Source: Firm-13 sp964579245 (lineage in GTDB: Bacteria > Bacillota > Clostridia > Saccharofermentanales > Saccharofermentanaceae). Taken from it: DNA of 64,000 nucleotides. The stretch spans positions 1-64,000 of the forward strand of contig CAZOFY010000005.1 in assembly GCA_964579245.1 (NCBI GenBank), written 5' to 3'. Shown here one piece after another: positions 33,435 to 42,025 of this stretch (the stretch's first letter is position 1; each line of letters opens with the position of its first letter). The position numbers and the translations under genes were made by a program. The notes beneath the pieces were generated by a model, which worked only from the letters and a program-made list of their open reading frames with translations, was not told the DNA's origin and ran no database searches.

Positions 33435-34250
33435 TTAGATGCTGCTCTTCTTCTCCACCGTGATCAATGTGTATTTCTGACCTTTGTAGTGAAAAGATTC
33501 GCCGACACACTTGCCCTCGCACATATCATGAACAGGTGGGCGGCTTCCTTCGATTTCAAGTACAAAATCGAACTCCAGGTCATTCTCCTTATGCCCTCTT
33601 TTAATCACGATACGGTCCCCCGTGCAGGCTGGAATACGTCGTCCGCACGCCCAATTCTCTCCGTCATATTTCTCGATTTGGCGAGAGATTTTCTTTACAT
33701 AATTCCGTGCCTCTTCCTCTTGTGCGTACCATACGTTTGCCTGCCCAAAGCCAAATTGGGCCCCCTTGGTATTTACGTGGGGGGCATTCCAGCACGTCTT
33801 AAGCCGGTCCTCATCGGGAAGCAAAAGGCAATGATCTGCTTCTGCTTCAATGTTATACACGCGCTCAATCTGTTTACCGGCTTTGTCCGCAACAAATCTG
33901 TTCTGATTTTGCCGAAATACGGTTGCATCTTTATACCAACCAACGATATGCCCGGAAGCGCACCAGACCACCAGCACATCCTTTGCGAACGGCTCGTTTT
34001 CCACAGTCTCGCAGCCCTCAAGACGTTCAATGTGCAGATTCGTTCTTTTGGAGTTTAAGAACACGCTTCCATAACAGTAGCTCTTGTTTTGCTTGTCCTC
34101 AGTAGTCAATGGACGTGCAACAAAGTTCTCGCTTTCATACGCCGTTCTTCTTTTCCCGGTCCAAGCTCCTCCACCAACGGGCACATCAATCTTCGGGATT
34201 GTGCCCTGGTAAAACTTCATCCATGCGATATTACAAAATAAGAATCTCAT
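33435..34250 (-). CDS. Hypothetical protein, possibly a PUA/EVE-like reader domain
   Basis: 271 residues. The N-terminus RFLFCNIAWMKFYQG, the GSVFLNSKRTNLHIERL block, and VLVVWCASGHIVGWYKDATV followed by FR recall N-terminal modules I associate with type IV restriction-like proteins that read modified bases. This is a memory-based likeness, not a firm assignment. No nuclease motif is visible. The ATG at 34250 is preceded by AAGGAG at 7 bases; an ATG two codons earlier is too close to that site. It is monocistronic. Confidence 0.55.
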   Translation of the reverse strand: MRFLFCNIAWMKFYQGTIPKIDVPVGGGAWTGKRRTAYESENFVARPLTTEDKQNKSYCYGSVFLNSKRTNLHIERLEGCETVENEPFAKDVLVVWCASGHIVGWYKDATVFRQNQNRFVADKAGKQIERVYNIEAEADHCLLLPDEDRLKTCWNAPHVNTKGAQFGFGQANVWYAQEEEARNYVKKISRQIEKYDGENWACGRRIPACTGDRIVIKRGHKENDLEFDFVLEIEGSRPPVHDMCEGKCVGESFHYKGQKYTLITVEKKSSI

Positions 34251-34455
34251 TCGCATTCTCCTTCGCCGTGCACATTTTCGCACCAGCCTGTGTCCGATTC
34301 ATTACTAGATCGACTGAACCAAGCTATGCCCAAGGATCGTCCACGACCAAGCCGATAAAGAACACGATTGTACCATAACGAGAAGACAAACTCCGATCCT
34401 GTCCAAGAAAATGTTCTAACATCTTGATTATACTTTATATGGCTCCTCTATGCTC

Positions 34456-35045
34456 TTATCTTCGATAATCACTTCGGATGAAAGGCTCGTTTATCTTGTC
34501 CTCAACAAGCAAAGAATACTTCTGTGGATGACGGTACGCATTTCCGTGGACTTCCTTTCCCGGTACGCGCGCAGCATGTCCATGTCAATCTCGGCCAGAA
34601 GTATTTCTTCCTCCGCCCCTGCTTCTGCAATACAGGTGTCCCTTGATCCCGATAACTCCGGCAGATACGCGACACCGTCGAAGGCCGAAGAATGCCCGTT
34701 GCAATCCGGTTGACCTTCTGGATAATTACAGGTGGCGATCCCCATCATATTCTCATAAGCCCTGCCGCGCAGCTGCGATAGGCGGTTAATCTCCATCGGA
34801 CAGGCATTCGGGACAAGGACAATCTCGGCGCCTTTTAGCATGAGAATTCTGGCGCTTTCCGGAAATTCTCTGTCAAAACAAATCATAGCACCGATCCTGA
34901 CCGTGCCGATCGCCGTATCAAGATCAGCAACATAGAAATCATCACCCGGTGTCAGACGCGACTCGTCCCCGAAATCGCAGGTATGGACCTTGGCATATGA
35001 AAATGCCCCCTCAAACCATGGTGGACGAACCACATCGGCACACAC
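34456..35045 (-). pseudogene. Carbon-nitrogen hydrolase (nitrilase family), truncated and frameshifted
   Basis: The frame contains the second half of a nitrilase-family enzyme: YAKVHTCDFGDE with the catalytic lysine, AMICFDREFPESARILML with the nucleophile Cys, and NACPMEINRLSQLRGRAYEN. The N-terminal third with the catalytic glutamate is absent; the frame starts one base after the preceding stop codon. Near the 3' end the frame changes: after LRAYRE the family sequence continues in another frame as GKEVHGNAYRHPQKYSLLVE to a stop at 34456. The gene is therefore probably nonfunctional. Confidence 0.82.
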
Positions 35046-36068
35046 TTAAGGTTGATTCCATTTCGAATCATCCCAACGCTCAAGGCCGTCTCCGTTTCTC
35101 ACCCAGGAAACGGAGATTGCCAATTGAGGGTTGGCGTTTTCGTCCTGAAGCGCCTTCAGATCAGACTTATTGAGAAGTCCTGCCAAAACAAAAAAGTATT
35201 CTTTTTCTCCTTTACCGAAGTATGTCCAAGTCTCATAGAGCCTGACATCAAATCCCGCATCCTTGAGTCTTTTGCACTCTGTTTCGATGTTATCCATCCT
35301 CAACGCTTCCAGATCTGGATATGTCGCATCAAACTTCGCTTTGTATTCTTCGCCGGCCACTGCTAAGCATGCGGCGGCATCAAGCGATTTAGCTTCGGTT
35401 ATGGCCGCATAATAATCCTCTTCGGTTATCTTCCCGCCGTGGTCGCCGTTATACTCGTCGAACAGGTACGTTCCATTTGCCAAATCGACAAGGACTTGCC
35501 ACTCGGATATTGTTCTTCCTTTGTATACGTAGTCTTCCATGCTGCCCGGTTCGGTTGCATTAAAATCCGGAATAGGTGAAATTTCGACAAAGAAATACAG
35601 CGCATCCGTAGCTGGATCTTCCATAGCACGGAACACCTCTTGATCGAAGCGGACTTCACCCGCCTTGGGCGCAGCCATGCTATCCAAACCCTCGCCGCTA
35701 TATGCACTTGCGTCGACCACGGCGATTTGTGGCACAGAAGCTTCTCCCCCTACGTTGGTCGAACGGCTTGATTCGCTTGAACCTATTGACGAACTTGCGG
35801 CTATTGATGACGAGACATCCACTGTCGATTCTGACACAGTTAATTGCTCTTGAAGTATCGGGTATGCCACGACTACAATTGCCACCGCCGTGCAGGCTAA
35901 AGCGGGGAGGGCCGCATACTGCCATTTGAAGTGACTTTTCGAGCATCTGTCTCCGGAATGTACGGGGGATTTTCTTGCTGCTTTTTCCATCGCATCAATT
36001 GTCTTTTGGTCGAAATCAGCCCGGAACTCCAGCTTTTGCATAGAGTCTCGGTAAATATTCTTATTCAA
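35046..36068 (-). CDS. Anti-sigma-like membrane protein (partner of a lost ECF sigma factor)
   Basis: 340 residues from a TTG at 36068 with GGAG about 8-9 bases upstream. The N-terminal helix (IYRDSMQKLEFRADFDQKTI) is typical of clostridial membrane anti-sigma proteins. One transmembrane helix follows (about residues 47-66), then a Ser-rich linker and an extracytoplasmic domain. The reading frame continues upstream without a stop into a sigma-factor region 4 (to 36266), so a fused product cannot be excluded, but no ribosome site precedes that longer start. Confidence 0.6.
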   Translation of the reverse strand: MNKNIYRDSMQKLEFRADFDQKTIDAMEKAARKSPVHSGDRCSKSHFKWQYAALPALACTAVAIVVVAYPILQEQLTVSESTVDVSSSIAASSSIGSSESSRSTNVGGEASVPQIAVVDASAYSGEGLDSMAAPKAGEVRFDQEVFRAMEDPATDALYFFVEISPIPDFNATEPGSMEDYVYKGRTISEWQVLVDLANGTYLFDEYNGDHGGKITEEDYYAAITEAKSLDAAACLAVAGEEYKAKFDATYPDLEALRMDNIETECKRLKDAGFDVRLYETWTYFGKGEKEYFFVLAGLLNKSDLKALQDENANPQLAISVSWVRNGDGLERWDDSKWNQP

Positions 36069-36320
36069 ATAATCATCTCCTATCATGTCTCTTAACTGTT
36101 TTCTGCCTCTCGCCAACCAGGTGCCGACGGTTGCTGGCCGAGCGTTCATCAGACGTGCGATTTCCTCTATCGAATACCCCTCGTAATAGAAAAGATGAAT
36201 CGGAATTCTGTATTTTTTATCCAGAGACAGTACAAAGTGAATGATGCCGGCATTTTGTCGAGGCATATATACGAGGTCATCAGGGAGGTCGGTAACGCGT
36301 TCACAAACGACCGTAGTGAA
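36069..36320 (-). pseudogene. Remnant of an ECF sigma factor, region 4 only
   Basis: The frame reads VTDLPDDLVYMPRQNAG, then FVLSLDKKYRIPIHLFYYEG and YSIEEIARLMNARPATVGTW followed by LARGRKQLRDMIGD. This is the C-terminal sigma-4 helix-turn-helix; region 2 is missing. It is in frame with the anti-sigma-like gene, with no intervening stop. It abuts a radical-SAM remnant in a different frame. Confidence 0.7.
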
Positions 36321-36469
36321 AAGAATCGTCGACGGAAACGTAAGTAGCCGTCAAACAGCTCGTCAGTCGTCATGTTTTTCGGTTTAAATGCCACGGCCGT
36401 CTTGCTGTTATACTGACTCCAGTCCTCAGAAAGTAAGCGGCCTTCCTGCTTGAATTGCTCGTATATGGG
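36305..36469 (-). pseudogene. Remnant of a B12-binding-type radical SAM protein (C-terminal part)
   Basis: A minus-strand frame reads PIYEQFKQEGRLLSEDWSQY, VAFKPKNMTTDELFDGYLRF and RRRFFSLRSF. This matches the C-terminal region of radical SAM proteins with a B12-binding domain as I know them (PLYE...W..Y....FKP..MT..EL..GY......FYS). The core domain is gone. It lies between the membrane protein at 36626 and the sigma remnant. Confidence 0.55.
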
Positions 36470-36625
36470 TGTTTTCAAGGATTCTCGGAAAAAAATACTT
36501 CGTGACCGTTTCGGGCTTGTCTGCCAAGATATTGAACGTTTTTTTGAACTTTGCGTCCGAGAGAACATTCGATGCCTCGCCGTCCGGTGTTTTCGTCATA
36601 AAAATCGGTCAGCTTTACAAAACCC

Positions 36626-37507
36626 TCAGAACCCGCCTGTCTGCAGGATTGAGAAAACAAGACCGAAAAGAAACGACGCGACATTTGCAGCCAACGCATA
36701 GAAAATGGCCGGCCACCGCTTGATCGGCTTGGTCGACAGGTTTTTCATGAGAGCAAAATACAGGATCGCTTCCACAACAAACACACAGAATTCCAGGAAC
36801 ACGTACGCTAACATGGATAAGAAGAATCCGACCTCTGCATAGGCCAGGTTGACCATAAGGTTCAATCCGACCTGTGTGAGAAGGTTAACGGCAATAATCA
36901 GAAGGATCTGCTTTTTTTCGCGATACTGAAACAGCAGGGCAATGCCGATCTCGATGGCCAGTGTCACAACAAGACGAAAGATAATCGACAGACCATCCAG
37001 CAGGATGGAAGACTGCGGCGTGGCCGTCATGGCATTGACGCTGCCCTCCTCCCGATAATTGATCCCTGACAAGTCAACGGTATAGTAGCTTTCAAAGGAG
37101 TATCTCTCAGTGATACCGCTGACGACGAAGCTGTCGTACTCGGGAAAATACAGGAGGACTTTGAACGGATCCGGCGGGTAATAACCCCATGTAAAGCTCT
37201 CATCGTTCTTGCAGGACCAGTGCTGCTGAAGATAAAAGCAGCCGTCAGCGCCCTCGAATTCAACAAACTTGATCCATACGTCAAAATCCTGCCGGTCGAT
37301 CTCACTTCTCGGGTCTGTGCCTTCATATGCGCTCGCCGGGCCTGTAGACTCCCGCTCGGAAAGAAGCGTCGCATAGCAGGTATCATCGCCTATTCCCTGG
37401 ATTTTCACGGTGACGGAGGGCTTCGGGCCCACGTCCGCCAACACGGGCGAACTGATAAAAATAACCAGAATAAGTACAGTAAAAACAGACCACCATCGCT
37501 TTTTCAT
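36626..37507 (-). CDS. Membrane protein with signal peptide, function unknown
   Basis: 293 residues. A cleavable-looking signal peptide ends near LADVGPKP (about residue 25). An extracytoplasmic domain of about 150 residues with two Cys and many aromatics follows. The C-terminal 120 residues hold four hydrophobic helices. GGAGG lies six bases before the ATG. I know similar clostridial hypothetical proteins starting ADVGPKPS after the signal but no function for them. It is monocistronic. Confidence 0.7.
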   Translation of the reverse strand: MKKRWWSVFTVLILVIFISSPVLADVGPKPSVTVKIQGIGDDTCYATLLSERESTGPASAYEGTDPRSEIDRQDFDVWIKFVEFEGADGCFYLQQHWSCKNDESFTWGYYPPDPFKVLLYFPEYDSFVVSGITERYSFESYYTVDLSGINYREEGSVNAMTATPQSSILLDGLSIIFRLVVTLAIEIGIALLFQYREKKQILLIIAVNLLTQVGLNLMVNLAYAEVGFFLSMLAYVFLEFCVFVVEAILYFALMKNLSTKPIKRWPAIFYALAANVASFLFGLVFSILQTGGF

Positions 37508-37740
37508 ACGTCGCCTCCGGCATATTCATTTTCTCGCAGGCAAGTTGTCAGTCCCAAACGCGTTTCATCAGATGCCCTACTACCAATTGTACCAGATTTT
37601 CCTGATGTTTTGCCGTATTCAAGTATCGAAAATGCGAATCCTTCTTGCTTCTATCGCATCAGAGGAGTGGTCAAAGTTGTGTAAACGGTATGACGAGCCC
37701 AAAAAACAAAGGACAACGTTTCTTTTTCTCATTTTGGTTC

Positions 37741-38127
37741 TCAGCTCAAATCAGTAACCGCAGCTCCATTCTCACACAATGCTTCGGCAGCTTGAGCCAG
37801 GTCTGTTGATCGGACAAGAATATAATCTGTATTGAACGTTGACACCGCAAAAATAGAGATTCCTCTCACCGCCAGAAGCGAAGAAATATCCGCCAGTATC
37901 CCGATCAGGGAGAAATCCAGGACCTGGTCGATCTTCATCAGCCGCCAGCCGTCATCCCGTGCCACCGTAAGCGCGGGCACGTCAGATGTTCTGCAAACAA
38001 GAGAATACTCCTCTCCCGTATACGCGGTAAAAGAGCAGGGCCTGTCAAGGTGGACCTGAGAAAAATCAGGCACCTGACAGACCGTATAGTCTTCGGGAAA
38101 TATGGACATTTTCAAAGGATAGCGCAT
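37741..38127 (-). CDS. ACT domain-containing protein
   Basis: 128 residues. The C-terminal half IGILADISSLLAVRGISIFA followed by VSTFNTDYILV is an ACT-type fold, the small-molecule-sensing domain of amino-acid metabolism. The N-terminal half resembles a second, diverged ACT repeat, as in stand-alone double-ACT proteins. No catalytic domain is fused. The ligand is unknown. It is close to the PEBP-family gene upstream (27 bases), so the two may share a message. Confidence 0.75.
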   Translation of the reverse strand: MRYPLKMSIFPEDYTVCQVPDFSQVHLDRPCSFTAYTGEEYSLVCRTSDVPALTVARDDGWRLMKIDQVLDFSLIGILADISSLLAVRGISIFAVSTFNTDYILVRSTDLAQAAEALCENGAAVTDLS

Positions 38128-38154
38128 CGTAATAACCTACTGATCTGACTTTAC

Positions 38155-38634
38155 TCAGTTCCTATACACGCCTTGAATCTGTGCCTGTGTGAGGACATGC
38201 CCCTGTATTGCGTGAAACATGTCATTCATGTAGAAGCCGGTGGTAAGAGCCGGGTCAAAATCCAGTGCGTAGACATGAATATCATAGCGGTGTGGACGAT
38301 CCGGCGGCGACATCGACCCGTAACCGATCGATTGATGCTTGACCGCCTCAGTGGGATATCCGCCGAAATGGCTATGCAGACCTTCAATAAAATCGTGCGG
38401 TTTAGCGCTCGCCCCTTCTTCCAGGCACGTTTGCTTCAATCCCGTAATCGTCCAGTGTACCCAGGAAAAACCGCACACAGGAAACGCGTCCAAATCTTCC
38501 ATAAAAAGGGCAAAGGATACCGTTCCCTCCGGAGCCTCATGGATTTCAAGCGGAGGAGAGCAGGGCTTCTGGACATGCTTTCCATAGCGATCATTAAAAA
38601 TATCGTTTTCGATTCCCTTACAGATAAGATACAT
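38155..38634 (-). CDS. YbhB/YbcL family (PEBP-like) protein
   Basis: 159 residues. SPPLEI, SFALFMEDLDA, FSWVHWTITGL and YGSMSPPDRPHRYDIHVYAL are the conserved blocks of the bacterial phosphatidylethanolamine-binding-protein family, also called Raf-kinase-inhibitor-like. Their physiological role in bacteria is poorly known. AAGGAGG precedes the ATG. It has no signal peptide and is probably cytoplasmic. Confidence 0.88.
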   Translation of the reverse strand: MYLICKGIENDIFNDRYGKHVQKPCSPPLEIHEAPEGTVSFALFMEDLDAFPVCGFSWVHWTITGLKQTCLEEGASAKPHDFIEGLHSHFGGYPTEAVKHQSIGYGSMSPPDRPHRYDIHVYALDFDPALTTGFYMNDMFHAIQGHVLTQAQIQGVYRN

Positions 38635-38681
38635 TCAAGTTCCTCCTTGAGAATTCGATATTGGCTTTGTATCAATTTCTA

Positions 38682-39992
38682 CTACACAAGTATCAAGGAT
38701 ATCTGAGCTGCGTGCATAGAATCCAGGTCTCCGTTGAGACTTAAGTCGACCTTATCCTCGTCCGTGAAATCGTATCCCTTATCTTTTGCATATTGCTCAT
38801 ACTCACTGATTAGAAAACTGAAGGTAGCTGTGTATTTCCCCTCTTTCAGGGTAAGCTGATCGTTTCCATAGACGCTGGCCGCATCGATTTGATAGATAAT
38901 ATTTCCCTGATCATCACGAATTGTCATTTCAATCACACCGATTTCTGTGCTTAAATTGTAGCTCATACTGTATAACTTTTCCTTATCAATAGTAAATTCC
39001 GCGACGTATGGCTGTGTATCATCGTTAATGGCAAAATCCGTCTTTATTATATTGACTGAATCGGAAAAAACGTTACCGACCAGAAGCAGAACTCCTCCCG
39101 CAAACATTGCCGCGCCGATACCAAGGTTGATCAGGAAAGGCTTGATAAATGTATTCTTGGGTCTCTCTTCGCCGACAGGCTCACCAGTATTGTCTTTCTT
39201 CGTTAATAATCGCGTAGCGGCGAAAATTAAGAGCGGTGCCACAGCACCAATGATCAGATAAGCGCCCAGAGAAGCACCGGAAGCAAGAGCGCTCTTGACC
39301 GCTTCACTACTGGTGTTTTCCACCAGAGATTGGCTCGAAAAGCTCGCTAACACAGATACGGCGTTATTGATGAAATGTAAAAGAACGGGAAGCAAAATGT
39401 TCTTCGTCTTGACCATAACATAGGTAAGTGCGAACCCAAGGATAGTTGTCGCGGCAAACCGGACAGGATCCATATGAAAAACTCCGAAAACAAGTCCCAT
39501 GATAAGAACAACAAGCCAGTCCTTCTTAATGGAGCGCATAGACGTTAAGATAAATCCACGGTGCAGGATCTCTTCGCAAATGGCGGGCATGATGGCAATG
39601 ATTAAAAAGGCTAAGATCCCCGGAATACTTGTTATAAGGTTACTCATAGTATCGGCTGTCTGCGCCATGCTATTCGGGAAAAAATACGCAACAACAAGTG
39701 TTGAAAGGGTAGCAAGAAGGAATGTGCCCAGCCACATTAGGACCGTACCGACGATATGACGGATCTTCGGCAACTTGATCGGGAGCATCTCCTTGATGTT
39801 GATATCAAACAGAAGTAGTGGTACAAGACCCAGAACAGCCAGGCCGACCTCAGTGATCGCCACACCGAACATACCAAACTGCATTTGTACCGCCGCGCCG
39901 CCAGTTAACATTATGACCATCACGATGATAAACCAAACGATCCCCTGCCATGGTTTTAAAGTTAATTTTCTTCCGATTTCTTTGGTTTCCAT
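38682..39992 (-). CDS. CPBP intramembrane metalloprotease with C-terminal extension (3)
   Basis: 436 residues. An N-terminal membrane domain holds EEILHRGF, FGVFHMDPVRF and HFINNAVSV, the CPBP motif set. After residue 290 comes one more transmembrane helix and an extracytoplasmic beta-rich domain of about 115 residues that I do not recognise. GAGGAG precedes the ATG. It is the third CPBP gene in the window and is downstream of the PadR-DUF2812 pair, but an independent message is possible. Confidence 0.85.
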   Translation of the reverse strand: METKEIGRKLTLKPWQGIVWFIIVMVIMLTGGAAVQMQFGMFGVAITEVGLAVLGLVPLLLFDINIKEMLPIKLPKIRHIVGTVLMWLGTFLLATLSTLVVAYFFPNSMAQTADTMSNLITSIPGILAFLIIAIMPAICEEILHRGFILTSMRSIKKDWLVVLIMGLVFGVFHMDPVRFAATTILGFALTYVMVKTKNILLPVLLHFINNAVSVLASFSSQSLVENTSSEAVKSALASGASLGAYLIIGAVAPLLIFAATRLLTKKDNTGEPVGEERPKNTFIKPFLINLGIGAAMFAGGVLLLVGNVFSDSVNIIKTDFAINDDTQPYVAEFTIDKEKLYSMSYNLSTEIGVIEMTIRDDQGNIIYQIDAASVYGNDQLTLKEGKYTATFSFLISEYEQYAKDKGYDFTDEDKVDLSLNGDLDSMHAAQISLILV

Positions 39993-40052
39993 GTTCGTTT
40001 CTCCTCATTCTCTATATTTTATCAGCAATAACAACGCCAGATCGGACCAGTC

Positions 40053-40616
40053 CTATTCAAAAAGCTGCATTTCATTCTTGATTTTTTTAATCTGTGTCAA
40101 AACCGGATAAAGGCAAGTCACAAGCATTGTAACCCCTATCAAAAAACAGAGAATTGCACCGCCCAGATTGATTGTAGCACTTGAAGGACTTCCTTCTCGA
40201 ATAACATCAATACCAACAGGGATCATGTTAATCATAGCCACCCAGATCTCCATGAATACCATCGCAAACCAGAAGTTGCGAAGTCGGCGAAGATATCTAA
40301 GCTTCGATTCCTTATCAGAGTATAAATAGAATGGTCCGGCAGAAGATTTCTTGCACAGGTAGACCCAGCTCATATAAGTCGCGACCACCTCAATATCTGA
40401 CTCCTGCAGAAATTCCAGATACTGTTCTGTCTCCGGACTTCTCCTCTTATTCTCTAAGAGATCAATCTGGTAGGTGTATTCTCCGGGATCTGTCGGTTCA
40501 AAAACATAGCGGATCCAGCAATAATCGATCAAAGCATATCCGTTCTGTGCCATCCGGTTGATCCATTTCTGCTCCTTCTCAACATTCCAGAAGGGCCTGA
40601 TTACTACTTTCCTCAT
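40053..40616 (-). CDS. DUF2812 domain membrane protein
   Basis: 187 residues. The N-terminal domain FWNVEKEQKWINRMAQNGY is typical of DUF2812 proteins, which often follow PadR regulators. Two transmembrane helices are near residues 115-135 and 150-170. Its ATG overlaps the stop of the PadR gene, so it is translationally coupled to it. Family function is not established; context suggests a PadR-controlled membrane or efflux-associated protein. Confidence 0.8.
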   Translation of the reverse strand: MRKVVIRPFWNVEKEQKWINRMAQNGYALIDYCWIRYVFEPTDPGEYTYQIDLLENKRRSPETEQYLEFLQESDIEVVATYMSWVYLCKKSSAGPFYLYSDKESKLRYLRRLRNFWFAMVFMEIWVAMINMIPVGIDVIREGSPSSATINLGGAILCFLIGVTMLVTCLYPVLTQIKKIKNEMQLFE

Positions 40617-40939
40617 CCTTGATCCCCCCCCAACACTCTATGCGCGTTCGATAATCTTTCCTCCAGGCGTTTGACTTCTTCCATCAGCTGTTCGCGACCA
40701 AGAGATGTGATGACATATTCCTTCTTGCGAGAGTCTGTACCGGCGCAGGCCTCAATCCAACTCTTGTCCATCAAAGTGTTTAATGCGCCATACAAGGTAC
40801 CCGCTCCAAGCACTACTCGCCCGCCGCTCCACTCGTCGACTGTCTTCATAATTCCATACCCATGAATGGGCTGATAAAGTGACAATAAAATATAGAAAAC
40901 TGCCTCTGTGAGACTCGCGCGTTCTAAGTTTTCTCCCAT
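40613..40939 (-). CDS. PadR family transcriptional regulator (1)
   Basis: 108 residues. Winged-helix protein with ILLSLYQPIHGYGIMKTV, LGAGTLYGALNTLMDKSWIE and the KEYVITSLGREQL wing, all typical of PadR. GGAGG precedes the ATG. The promoter upstream carries perfect palindromes (40969-41015), so it probably represses itself and the DUF2812 gene, with relief by an unknown ligand. Confidence 0.92.
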   Translation of the reverse strand: MGENLERASLTEAVFYILLSLYQPIHGYGIMKTVDEWSGGRVVLGAGTLYGALNTLMDKSWIEACAGTDSRKKEYVITSLGREQLMEEVKRLEERLSNAHRVLGGDQG

Positions 40940-40968
40940 ATAATCCTACCTCCTGTATCGTCCACCGT

Positions 40969-41020
40969 TATATCGGACGCCGATATATGCAACTATATCG
41001 CGCGCCGATATAGTTGTCAA
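40969..41020 (-). promoter_or_regulatory. PadR promoter with two palindromic operators
   Basis: On the minus strand TTGACA (41020-41015), a 17-base spacer and TATAGT (40997-40992) form a consensus promoter. Its spacer is filled by a perfect inverted repeat AACTATATCG-5 bases-CGATATAGTT (40991-41015) that also covers the -10. A second palindrome TATATCGG-3 bases-CCGATATA (40969-40987) lies just downstream. A dimeric repressor bound here would block RNA polymerase. Confidence 0.85.
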
Positions 41021-41102
41021 TACATTTCTTATTCTTTCTCGTGATAAAATAGATATAGATCAAGCTCATGCCACCAGAATGAAAGAGAGGGGGCGGATCA
41101 TC

Positions 41103-41585
41103 TTGATTGATATTCGGAAAGCACGCGGCAGTGACAGCACAGAGTTGACGGCACTCTCCTTTGCCTCAAAAAGATATTGGCGTTATCCTGATTCTTTTTT
41201 TGAAATCTGGCAGGATGAACTGACAATCACGCGTGAATACCTCGCAGCGAACCGTGTCTACGTTGCCGTCGAAAACAAGTCGATTATCGGCTATTTCTCT
41301 GTCGTGGAAATCAAGCGGTCTTTCTTTGCGAGCAGCGTTTACATCCACAAGGGCTTCTGGCTGGAACACCTGTATATCAAGCCGGATCACATCCGCACCG
41401 GAATCGGTACCAAATTGATCCTGTTCGCCCGGGAGCTCTGCCGAGAGGAAGGGATTGGCGGACTGTTTCTTTTCGCGGACCCCCATTCGCGTGGTTTCTA
41501 TGAGAAAATCGGTGCAGAATATGTAGGCGAGTCCCCCTCGAACATTCCCAATCGTACTGTCTGTCTTTTTCGTCTTCATTTATAG
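41103..41585 (+). CDS. GNAT family N-acetyltransferase
   Basis: 160 residues from a TTG at 41103, which has AGAGGGGG about 9 bases upstream and gives the usual N-terminus IDIRKARGSD; an in-frame ATG at 41079 lacks a ribosome site. The acetyl-CoA-binding segment LYIKPDHIRTGIGTKLI and the C-terminal GFYEKIGAEYVGESPSN are characteristic of GNAT proteins. The substrate is unknown. It is divergent from the PadR gene with 80-160 bases between them. Confidence 0.85.
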   Translation: MIDIRKARGSDSTELTALSFASKRYWRYPDSFFEIWQDELTITREYLAANRVYVAVENKSIIGYFSVVEIKRSFFASSVYIHKGFWLEHLYIKPDHIRTGIGTKLILFARELCREEGIGGLFLFADPHSRGFYEKIGAEYVGESPSNIPNRTVCLFRLHL

Positions 41586-41796
41586 ACGCGAAAAAACCCG
41601 CTAACAACTCGTGGTAATCTTGAAATGAAACGAGGGAGTCTCATCTCTTGAACACGAAGACTGTCTTTGGGCTTTTCTTACCATACGGGGAGGGCATGGT
41701 ATTGGTACACACGTCAATGACGTGATCGTCTGAATACGTGATGGTCTACAGCGCGGGAATCCTCGAAATCGTTGCCCGCTGCCGTCCCTTAGAGGA

Positions 41797-42009
41797 TCAT
41801 GTGACAGCGTTATCTCCCTCTTTCGAGGTATCGAACATCGATTCCAAGGCCTTTGAGGCGTCGCTCCATACGGTTGAATCCTCTAGGGATTTCGACGCAA
41901 CGTTGTAGCCCGCTGTCACTGCTTGAACGCTCGCGATCGTCAAGCAGGTAATTCCAATGACCAGACTCATGATGGCTATAATTGCTAATATGACTGTCGA
42001 TTTCTTCAT
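41797..42009 (-). CDS. Small single-helix membrane protein
   Basis: 70 residues with an N-terminal transmembrane helix (about 6-30) and a polar tail. It lies 16 bases after the DUF1700-type gene. The AGGAG site is 9 bases from this ATG and 5 bases from an ATG in another frame (42013), but only this frame gives a membrane-protein pattern. It is the third gene of a PadR-led operon; function unknown. Confidence 0.6.
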   Translation of the reverse strand: MKKSTVILAIIAIMSLVIGITCLTIASVQAVTAGYNVASKSLEDSTVWSDASKALESMFDTSKEGDNAVT

Positions 42010-42025
42010 TCATTTGTACTCCTTA

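Noticed and set aside
41590..41790. Possible gene remnant downstream of the GNAT gene
   Set aside because: Short plus-strand frames such as VYSAGILEIVARC look protein-like but I could not match any family, and no start or ribosome site is visible.
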